NCBI GenBank assembly: GCA_016706595.1
Contig: JADJJH010000007.1
Coordinates: forward strand, 372,001-436,000
Direction: 5' to 3'
DNA length: 64,000 nucleotides
Source: Bacteroidota bacterium
GTDB lineage: Bacteria > Bacteroidota > Bacteroidia > Chitinophagales > Chitinophagaceae
Shown here: positions 55,335 to 62,196 of the stretch, in pieces
How positions within the stretch are numbered: position 1 is the first letter of the stretch
Layout of the letters: the number at the start of each line of letters is the position of its first letter
Notes under the pieces: generated by a model
Database searches by the model: none
What the model saw: only the letters and a program-made list of their open reading frames with translations
What the model was told of the DNA's origin: nothing
Program-made: the position numbers and the translations under genes

Positions 55335-57164
55335 TTAATGACGCACTAGCACAGACTGATTAAATACAGATTTGCCTTCCTTTTCAATCACTAAAAAGTA
55401 ATCGTTTGAACTTAAGGACTCTACCGATAATTCGATGCTTTGCGTATTCGTTTCTACCTTTATCTCGTGCTGAATACATTTTCTGCCTGCCAAATTTAGG
55501 AACCTGTAGGTATAGGTTCCCGGTTCTAGTCCGTGAATATGCAATTTGGATTGGACTGGATTGGGCGAAATACGAATCGTGGTTGATGATGCGTTGCTCG
55601 CAATTGCCGGATAAGCTATCGTAATAAAAAAGCTATCAGTAATACAACCCTGTTTATTTGAAACCGTAATTACTTGATTAATTAATGGGGTAATACTTAT
55701 GCTTTGGGTATGCTCGCCAGTACTCCAATTATAATCGTCGGTATGTTGCCAACTTGCTTCAAGCGCAGCACTAGTGCCGGCGGCAACTGTAATATGTTTT
55801 TTGCGATTTACATTTTTATAGATCGTGAATTTATCTTTTACTATTTCACTTGTATCGGTACTTAGCCACAAACCTTCTAATTTATTGCCTTCAATAGTAA
55901 GTAGCAACGAGCCATTGTCGGTATAGTTTGAATAATACATAGCATTATGCGGCCAAGTTAATTGGGGTGTAACATTATAATCGCTACCACTACCAATTAC
56001 CAAATACAATAATCCCGAATCGGAAGGCAATGCCGGCGTCGAATTTTTTATGTAAGGACAAGCCAAAGCACTACTATCATTGTACCCACTGCTATTTTGT
56101 ATACGATGCGTCAAAGTATCAAAACTACTTTCGTTGCCAACATGTTGATGTATAAATTGAGAACGTTGATAGGTATGACAATGACCGTTAAGCACTACAT
56201 CTACATTATATCTTTCTAAAATCGGGGTTACATATTGTCGGATATAAGCCAAGTCGGGTTCGATATCTGAGTTATGCGTACCCATGCAATATGGAGGATG
56301 ATGAAAAGATACAATAACCCATGGCAATATATTGGCTGCAAGATCTTGTTTTAACCATTGAATTTGTGGAGATAGGCTGGTATCAGAAATGCCGAAATAA
56401 TTGGTGCCTACTTGTTCAAGTCCGTACGAATCGAGATTAATAAAATGTGCATTGCCGATATCAAATGAATAATACATTTCGGTGTTTGATGCTAAACCTC
56501 CACTTTCGCCTTGCGTTGGCAAATGAAAAATATCGTAATAAGGGATATGATGTGATAGTCGTTTGTTATAATCATTATCGTATTCATGATTACCCAAGGC
56601 AGGCCATAACACGGTATGCTTGGTAATATTGTTTTGAAAATAATCAAAGAAACCATGCTGGAAATTTTCATCAAATCCACTCGGATAAGCGTTATCACCT
56701 AACATTAAATATCCATCCACATAATTAGTATCCACAAACTGTAAAAATGCATCGCGTACTTTTTCTTGGTTGATAGTAGCTTTGGCAATATCGCCAACAG
56801 CCCAAATTCGTATGGGTTTATTGTAAGTTGTTGATGCAATGGGTAAGGTTTTAAAATAGTTGTCGGCATTGCCTTGTAGTGAATAGGTTGTGGTGCCAAT
56901 TTTATAAAAATATTTTGTGCCGGATTGTAATCCTTGCAATTCAATAGCATGATCATGCACCAAATTATTATCAACTGCACCCCCTAAATACAGGCCATAT
57001 TGTAAGCCATAACTTACTTTGCTATTACAAGGTATATCGGTTCGCCAACAAATGGTAATGCCGCTGTTGGTAGCTTTTGTAAGGTAGGGGCCGCGAAGGA
57101 GGGTTTGTGCATTTGCATTCCCAAAAAAAAATAATAAACACCCTATGGCGAAATATTTAAGCAT
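55335..57164 (-). CDS. Secreted purple-acid-phosphatase-like metallophosphoesterase with T9SS tail
   Basis: A 609-residue secreted enzyme. Signal peptide to ~20 (FGNANAQ); a FnIII-like purple acid phosphatase N-terminal domain (~22-110, LRGPYLTKATNSGITICWRT). The calcineurin-like core carries the full metal-ligand set: GDIAK (Asp125), LGDNAY (Asp157), GNHE (Asn192, His193), VSFHHPPY and NGHCHTYQRS. The substitution of GDxxD by VGDIAK is within family range. After a linker the protein ends in a T9SS type A tail (IRISPNPVQSKLHI, NLAGRKCI, SSNDYFLVIEKE). It hydrolyses phosphate esters outside the cell, probably for phosphate scavenging. The perfect -7 motif at 57177-57170 ends 5 nt before the ATG. 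Confidence 0.92.
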   Translation of the reverse strand: MLKYFAIGCLLFFFGNANAQTLLRGPYLTKATNSGITICWRTDIPCNSKVSYGLQYGLYLGGAVDNNLVHDHAIELQGLQSGTKYFYKIGTTTYSLQGNADNYFKTLPIASTTYNKPIRIWAVGDIAKATINQEKVRDAFLQFVDTNYVDGYLMLGDNAYPSGFDENFQHGFFDYFQNNITKHTVLWPALGNHEYDNDYNKRLSHHIPYYDIFHLPTQGESGGLASNTEMYYSFDIGNAHFINLDSYGLEQVGTNYFGISDTSLSPQIQWLKQDLAANILPWVIVSFHHPPYCMGTHNSDIEPDLAYIRQYVTPILERYNVDVVLNGHCHTYQRSQFIHQHVGNESSFDTLTHRIQNSSGYNDSSALACPYIKNSTPALPSDSGLLYLVIGSGSDYNVTPQLTWPHNAMYYSNYTDNGSLLLTIEGNKLEGLWLSTDTSEIVKDKFTIYKNVNRKKHITVAAGTSAALEASWQHTDDYNWSTGEHTQSISITPLINQVITVSNKQGCITDSFFITIAYPAIASNASSTTIRISPNPVQSKLHIHGLEPGTYTYRFLNLAGRKCIQHEIKVETNTQSIELSVESLSSNDYFLVIEKEGKSVFNQSVLVRH

Positions 57165-57169
57165 GAGAA

Positions 57170-57177
57170 CAAATGTA
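57170..57177 (-). promoter_or_regulatory. -7 promoter motif abutting the phosphatase start codon
   Basis: CAAATGTA on the plus strand reads TACATTTG on the minus strand, ending 5 nt before the ATG at 57164. No Pho-like operator is recognised. Confidence 0.5.
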
Positions 57178-57204
57178 AGTCATCTCTATAAACCTCTCAT
57201 GCTT

Positions 57205-57430
57205 CAAATGCACTAATATGATGATTTGCTAATATGCTAATGTGCTGATAAGATGATATGCTAAATTGCGATGTGATGATAAGATGATATACTAATGTGC
57301 TGATATGCTAATGTGCTAATATGATGATAAGTAAATACTACTTGTTAATGGCAATAACATCCGATAGCTATCGTATTATCACATCAGCACATTATCTCAT
57401 ACGCACATTATCGAATAAGCATATTTTTTT
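57205..57430. repeat. Degenerate intergenic repeat, imperfect dyad of GTGCTAATATG words
   Basis: 57205-57332 consists of reiterated words such as GCTAATATGCTAATGTGCTGATA. 57373-57430 carries the complementary type (ATCACATCAGCACATTATC). The two halves form an imperfect inverted repeat around the palindrome CGATAGCTATCG (57362-57373). I have seen such word-repeats in intergenic DNA of Bacteroidota; their origin is unclear. Confidence 0.6.
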
Positions 57431-57621
57431 TGCCCCCGTGTATAATTTTACTTGCCTCATGTTAGTGGGCGGGGACCCTGAGTTAGTATCTAGTATTCAG
57501 TTGGCGGTAAACAGTGTGCTCAAAATTCACTTTTAAACCAAGACAAATTCTTGAAAGAACATACAGCTTACGAAGCCACAGGCTTCGAAGAGAGACGTTT
57601 TATCGAGCTACTTGCATAGAA
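57431..57621. other. Remainder of the gap between phosphatase and hypothetical gene
   Basis: A GC-richer block (57432-57540) follows the repeat; its only frame is a 25-codon ORF that I do not trust. CGAAGCC (57571-57577) and GGCTTCG (57581-57587) form a perfect 7-bp hairpin, without a T-run, downstream of the minus-strand gene that ends at 57622. Confidence 0.35.
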
Positions 57622-58092
57622 TCAAAGTTTAGTTTCTTCAATTTCAAGATCATTAAAAAGTTCAGTTAGTTTTTTTAATGTTTTGAATTTTTGCTTAGAA
57701 TATAAAATATATAGCATCAAATAACTAAATATAGAAAATAATAAGATTGGTATGATTGATTTAATATCCTTATCTTGGATAACCAGATAAATTCCAAAGG
57801 TTAACCACAATAAAATTATCATATGAACACTGTAGTTAAGCCTGCATTTTGTTTGTACTAATATTTTGCCGGTAGACTTATTCCATTTTAATACAACTAC
57901 AGGTCTAGAAGCATCTCTTTCTGGTTTTATTCCTAATTCAAACGTCGAAAATCCTATATCAATTTTACCATAGAAATTTCCATCTGGTTTGTGTAGACTT
58001 TTTTTAAAAATGTTATTTTCTAATCTTGTAATGAACTCATCGAATGATAGCCTAGTAAAGCCTTGATATTTGTCGGTTGAGAATGGAAACAT
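57622..58092 (-). CDS. Hypothetical protein with two membrane helices
   Basis: Not recognised. 156 residues: a soluble N-terminal part (~1-85) with a beta-strand pattern (GNFYGKIDIGFSTFELGIKP, RPVVVLKWNKSTGKILVQTK), then two hydrophobic helices (HMIILLWLTFGIYLVI and IIPILLFSIFSYLMLYILY) joined by a short QDKDIKS turn, and a charged C-terminal helix (KLTELFNDLEIEETKL). It is probably an inner-membrane protein with the soluble domain in the cytoplasm. The layout, a soluble domain plus a helical hairpin, resembles that of the unrelated small protein at 3527. No promoter was identified and it is not obviously in an operon: 81 bp separate it from the acyl-CoA synthetase gene downstream. Confidence 0.65.
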   Translation of the reverse strand: MFPFSTDKYQGFTRLSFDEFITRLENNIFKKSLHKPDGNFYGKIDIGFSTFELGIKPERDASRPVVVLKWNKSTGKILVQTKCRLNYSVHMIILLWLTFGIYLVIQDKDIKSIIPILLFSIFSYLMLYILYSKQKFKTLKKLTELFNDLEIEETKL

Positions 58093-58173
58093 TAGTTTTC
58101 TATTTGAATAGTGGGTTTTGTCCTACACTTAACTATAATTATTACATCTCCATATGATAATACCCATTACCAC

Positions 58174-59958
58174 TTACGCATAAATCTTCTCAATCAAATA
58201 CCCATATTTTTCTGTAATCTTTCTGCGTTTTAATTTCATGGTGGCGGTAAGTTCACCACCGTCGATAGTCCATTCGTTAGCAATTAATTGAAATTTTTTC
58301 ACTTGCTCATGCGCCGCAAACAAAGTATTGTACCGATCCAATTCGGTGCGTATCAATTTCAACACATCTTTATCGGTGGTCATATCCACATTTTTTTCGA
58401 TGGTGACATTGAGTTTTTGGAAGTATTCTTTTATTTTCTCAAAGGCTGGAACAATTAACGCACCGGCAAATTTTTCATTACTACCTACAATCATAATCTG
58501 TTCGATATAAGGCGATTCTTTCATTTTATTTTCAATAGGTAAAGGCGCAACGTATTTCCCGCCGGAAATTTTAAAAATCTCTTTTTTACGATCGGTGATT
58601 TTTAAAAACTTTCCTTCAATAAATTGTCCAATATCGCCGGTATGAAACCAACCTTCTTTTAAAACCTCATCATTTAATTCGGGATGCTTATAATAACCCA
58701 TCATAATATTAGGGCCTCTACAAATTATCTCTCCATCTTCGGCAAGTTTCACTTCTACATCTTCAATCATGGTGCCTACCGTACCAAATCTACGCGACGA
58801 TTCTTCGTAACGATTTACAGATATTACCGGCGAGGTTTCGGTAAGTCCGTAACCCTCCATAACTATAATTTTAGCGGCGGTAAATAATCGTAATAGTCTA
58901 ACCTGACAAGCAGCTGAGCCCGTTACAATGGCTTTTATTTTTCCGCCTATGGCTTCGCGCCACTTACTATAAATAAGTTTATCGGCAATCGATAATTGAA
59001 CACTATACCACAACGATTTAGGTTTGCCCACTTCGAATTGTGATGCAAGATTTACTGCCCAATCGAACAAGTTTCTTTTAATGCCCTGTAGTTCGCTTCC
59101 TTTAGCGTCAATTTTTTCATATACCTTTTCAAGTAATCGAGGTACGGTGGTAAATACAACAGGTTTCACATCTTTCAAATCTCGTCCGATAGTTTCCATC
59201 CCTTCGGCAAAATATACCGATACCGATTTGTTGAGATAGATATACATAACCGTGCGTTCGAAAATATGATTCAAGGGCAAAAAACTCAAGGTACTTTCAT
59301 TGCTATCGCAGAAACTAAAAGCTTCCATACACGAACGTACATTACTCATAATATTATTATGTGATAACATGACACCTTTGGGGTTGCCTGTTGTACCCGA
59401 AGTATAGATTATAGTGGCAAGATATTCGGGCAGAGTTGCTTTTTTAATAGATTCGATTTGTTCTGTTTCTTGTGCAGAAATGGGTTGCAATAAATCGGTC
59501 CATGAGCGAACACCTTCTATATCATCGTACGAGAATATATGTTGCAAACTGGGTACATTATCCTTAATAAGCTTTACCTTTTTGTAAATATGTTTATCTG
59601 AAATAAACAATACTGAAATTTGTGCTTCGTTTAAAATATACTCCCATTCAGAGGCTGTTATGGAAGGATAAATGGGCACCAAAATGGTTCCGCAGCATTG
59701 CACAGCAAAATCGGTAATTAACCATTCGGTTCTATTATTTGAAATGATAGCTACTTTATCTTGCTCTTCATGATTGAAATTACGAGCATGTAGTCCGAGA
59801 CGTAATAATGATGCAGCCAATTGGTACGACAAATTTTTTACTTCTGGTGCAGTATGCGAAATCCAAGAACCATTTACCTTTGAATTAAGCATCGATTTTT
59901 TAGGATAATTACTTTCATATTTATCGAGCAAATCAAAAAGTCGTGTTATATTTTCCAT
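58174..59958 (-). CDS. Long-chain fatty-acid-CoA ligase (AMP-forming)
   Basis: A 594-residue member of the ANL superfamily. The P-loop IYTSGTTGNPKGVMLSH (184-200), the core motif YGLTETSPVIS, GWFHTGDIGQF with the ribose-binding Asp, and DRKKEIFKISGGKYVAP are all clear. The C-terminal domain is shorter than usual but carries a Lys-rich end (TATMKLKRRKI) that includes the likely catalytic lysine. It resembles the FadD15/ACSBG subgroup of long-chain acyl-CoA synthetases. It activates fatty acids to CoA thioesters at the inner membrane, for degradation or lipid synthesis. Its start is 9 bp after the stop of the upstream TPR gene, so the two form an operon. Confidence 0.94.
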   Translation of the reverse strand: MENITRLFDLLDKYESNYPKKSMLNSKVNGSWISHTAPEVKNLSYQLAASLLRLGLHARNFNHEEQDKVAIISNNRTEWLITDFAVQCCGTILVPIYPSITASEWEYILNEAQISVLFISDKHIYKKVKLIKDNVPSLQHIFSYDDIEGVRSWTDLLQPISAQETEQIESIKKATLPEYLATIIYTSGTTGNPKGVMLSHNNIMSNVRSCMEAFSFCDSNESTLSFLPLNHIFERTVMYIYLNKSVSVYFAEGMETIGRDLKDVKPVVFTTVPRLLEKVYEKIDAKGSELQGIKRNLFDWAVNLASQFEVGKPKSLWYSVQLSIADKLIYSKWREAIGGKIKAIVTGSAACQVRLLRLFTAAKIIVMEGYGLTETSPVISVNRYEESSRRFGTVGTMIEDVEVKLAEDGEIICRGPNIMMGYYKHPELNDEVLKEGWFHTGDIGQFIEGKFLKITDRKKEIFKISGGKYVAPLPIENKMKESPYIEQIMIVGSNEKFAGALIVPAFEKIKEYFQKLNVTIEKNVDMTTDKDVLKLIRTELDRYNTLFAAHEQVKKFQLIANEWTIDGGELTATMKLKRRKITEKYGYLIEKIYA

Positions 59959-59967
59959 AGCAATTGC

Positions 59968-61008
59968 TTAACGGTTATTATAAAATTGATTGGTTTTAGG
60001 TAGTAATCTGTTTTTTCGGAAATACTCATCAAACCGATTCATCAAGTCGCTATTGTTTTTAGCCCACATGATAAATTGCTTCTCGTTATCTTGACGACCA
60101 AAAAACCATTGATTATAGGCATCGAAATATCCGTTTAAAATCATGCGTTGTTGATAATCAAATAATTCGCAAGGATATTTAGCAGCAAAGTTTTTATTCC
60201 AACTTAATAAAAACCGTACACGAAGCATGGTAAGTTTTTCAACATTAATGCCACCGCTCACCGTTTTTCGAACTTCTTGATAAGTTTGCAAGGCAGCTTC
60301 TTCAAAATTTGAAGGTTCGGCATATTTGTCTGATTTACCGTCGAGCGCTAAAGCATTTAAATCAGAAATTAATAATTTATAACTTTCGTAAATCACCTTC
60401 TTGGTATCTTCTGAGCGAGCGCTAAAGCTTTCCATATTAATAAAGCTTTCACCATAATAAATTGCCCAAAAATATTTTTTTGTGAAGTAGTATACTTTAC
60501 ACAAATTGTAATAATTTATAGGAAATGAAGGATCCTTTTCTACACCCTTTTCCCATGTTTTAGCAGCTTCTTCATACTTCTGAAGGATGGTTAATAAATC
60601 ACCTTTTTCTTTATACAATATGCCGGCATTTGGGAATTTTTGAATGCCTTTATTGATGATGTCTTTGGCATCATCGGTATTTTTATTAGCCGTGTATAGT
60701 AAACATGCTAGTTGATAGCTTTCTTCATCGGCATCCTTATCTTTTAAAACCGGAACGATGGTTTGTTCGGCAGCTTTTAGATTGCCTTGCATAAAATATA
60801 CTTGCGCTAATTGCCTTTTAAAACTTAATCGTTCGGGATACAAATCTATCAGTTGATTATACACCATAATGGCATTGCCATAATCGCCCGATTTAATATA
60901 TTGTTTGGCTGAAGCTTGTAAACTCTCATTTTCATCATAAGCACGTTTTGGTTGTGCAAAGGTTGGTATCGAAAGCATGAACAATATAAGCAGGAGATTT
61001 ATTCGCAT
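59968..61008 (-). CDS. Exported TPR-repeat protein
   Basis: 346 residues from the ATG at 61008; a GTG at 61020 would add MNLV. The signal peptide is MRINLLLILFMLSIPTFA, cut before QPKR. Residues ~28-195 hold four or more TPR units (SAKQYIKSGDYGNAIMVYNQ, RLSFKRQLAQVYFMQGNLKA, GILYKEKGDLLTILQKYEE, INYYNLCKVYYFTKKYFWAI). The C-terminal 150 residues are helical without an assigned domain. It probably acts in the periplasm as a protein-binding scaffold. It forms an operon with the acyl-CoA synthetase (9 bp gap), the only hint at its partner process. A -7 motif TAAATTTG is on the minus strand at 61027-61020. Confidence 0.82.
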   Translation of the reverse strand: MRINLLLILFMLSIPTFAQPKRAYDENESLQASAKQYIKSGDYGNAIMVYNQLIDLYPERLSFKRQLAQVYFMQGNLKAAEQTIVPVLKDKDADEESYQLACLLYTANKNTDDAKDIINKGIQKFPNAGILYKEKGDLLTILQKYEEAAKTWEKGVEKDPSFPINYYNLCKVYYFTKKYFWAIYYGESFINMESFSARSEDTKKVIYESYKLLISDLNALALDGKSDKYAEPSNFEEAALQTYQEVRKTVSGGINVEKLTMLRVRFLLSWNKNFAAKYPCELFDYQQRMILNGYFDAYNQWFFGRQDNEKQFIMWAKNNSDLMNRFDEYFRKNRLLPKTNQFYNNR

Positions 61009-61080
61009 AACAAGGTTCACAAATTTAGACGAGAATTCGAATTAATAAAGACAAATTTCCTAGTGCGTGTGTTGACAATT

Positions 61081-61133
61081 AACCAATGTGATTTTTGAAG
61101 TAGTCTAACTACCATGAAAATCATACATTGGTT
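61081..61133. promoter_or_regulatory. Extended inverted repeat between divergent TPR and nth genes
   Basis: AACCAATGTGATTTT (61081-61095) is complementary, apart from a 2-nt bulge, to AAAATCATACATTGGTT (61117-61133), and GTAGT/ACTAC pair inside it. No T-run follows and both flanking genes point away, so it is not a terminator. It could be an operator or part of a 5' leader of nth. Confidence 0.4.
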
Positions 61134-61207
61134 TATACCGATTGGATAGCTGTTCAGGCTAATAATTTGGACTATTACAGAAATCACTTCGGCATTATCT
61201 TTACCCC

Positions 61208-61843
61208 ATGACAAAGAAGGCGCGTTATCAATTCATCATCGATTATTTTTTACAACATGCCCCTAATGCCGAAACCGAATTGTTGTATGATAACCCTTTT
61301 CAGTTATTGGTGTCAGTCATACTTTCGGCGCAGTGCACCGACAAGCGCGTGAACCTTACAACGCCATTTATTTTTGAAAAATTTCCGGATGCAGAAACGA
61401 TGGCAATGGCTGAATTCGATGATTTATTTCCTTTGATCAAAAGTATCAGCTATCCTAATAATAAAACCAAGCATTTAATTGGGATGGCGAAAATGCTTAA
61501 CGAAAAATTTGGAGGCGTGGTGCCGCTTACGGTGAATGAATTGGTGCAGTTACCTGGGGTAGGAAGAAAAACTGCTAATGTTATAACTTCAGTACTTGAT
61601 AATCAACCGAATATGGCAGTTGACACCCATGTGTTTAGAGTATCGGCACGAATTGGGCTTACCACAAATGCAAAAAATCCTTTACAAGCCGAGTTACAAC
61701 TTATCAAACATTTTCCTTCTGAATTAATTCATAGAGCACATCATTGGTTGATTTTGCACGGTCGATATATTTGTGTTGCTCGTAAACCTAAATGTGAAGT
61801 TTGTGGGATTAAAGAGGCGTGTAGGTTTTTTAGTAAGGGTTAG
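61208..61843 (+). CDS. nth: Endonuclease III
   Basis: A 211-residue base-excision-repair glycosylase/AP-lyase of normal length. The helix-hairpin-helix is LPGVGRKTANVI (115-126), with catalytic Lys121 and Asp139 in VDTHVFRV. The C-terminal [4Fe-4S] loop has the exact Cys-X6-Cys-X2-Cys-X5-Cys pattern (Cys189, 196, 199, 205). It removes oxidised pyrimidines and cuts the DNA backbone by beta-elimination. The gene is divergent from the TPR/acyl-CoA synthetase operon. TATCTTTA (61197-61204) is a one-mismatch -7 motif that nearly touches the ATG. Confidence 0.97.
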   Translation: MTKKARYQFIIDYFLQHAPNAETELLYDNPFQLLVSVILSAQCTDKRVNLTTPFIFEKFPDAETMAMAEFDDLFPLIKSISYPNNKTKHLIGMAKMLNEKFGGVVPLTVNELVQLPGVGRKTANVITSVLDNQPNMAVDTHVFRVSARIGLTTNAKNPLQAELQLIKHFPSELIHRAHHWLILHGRYICVARKPKCEVCGIKEACRFFSKG

Positions 61844-62196
61844 GGGTTCGGGGTTCGCGAAGTGTGCTTGAATTGATGTTAGATGCTAGGAGTCAGATGT
61901 TGGGAATTTTACGAGAAGAATCCAAACTTCGAATTTCGATTTTAGTATTTCGAGTTTGGCAACTGATTATTTGAAGCATATTCCCGCTTTACGCTGCTGC
62001 CGCAAATTGTACTTGCTACCTAAATACTATTCAACTACTTGCGGGCATACGCTACAATCGGGGCTAGCAATTCTTCTCGAATACATTATTTTGAAGCAGT
62101 AACACAATCTAAGCAGGTTAGAATCAAACAACTTAGTCAAACGCTAAAAAAAATGCATAAATTTTCCCCGAACCCCGAACCCCGAACTTAATCATC
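61844..62196. repeat. Intergenic repeat island with GGGGTTC inverted ends
   Basis: A 353-bp gap between the convergent nth and TonB receptor genes. The left end (from 61840) reads TTAGGGGTTCGGGGTTCG and the right end (62165-62187) has CCCCGAACCCCGAACCCCGAA, giving long inverted termini. Inside are the second copy of the 33-bp repeat (61875-61907), an ATTTCGA-word stretch, and GCGGGCATACGCTACAATCG (62041-62060), which resembles a repeat I recall from Bacteroidota intergenic DNA. No transposase is present. It could be a MITE-like palindromic element or repeat dust. Confidence 0.55.

Noticed and set aside
57459..57536. A 25-codon ORF (MLVGGDPELV...) in the GC-richer block upstream of the phosphatase gene
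   Set aside because: Very short, without a recognised family, with no ribosome-binding site, next to repetitive DNA. It could be a gene remnant but cannot be supported.
57571..57587. Perfect 7-bp GC-rich hairpin as a terminator
   Set aside because: No T-run on either strand; kept only as a note in the intergenic description.
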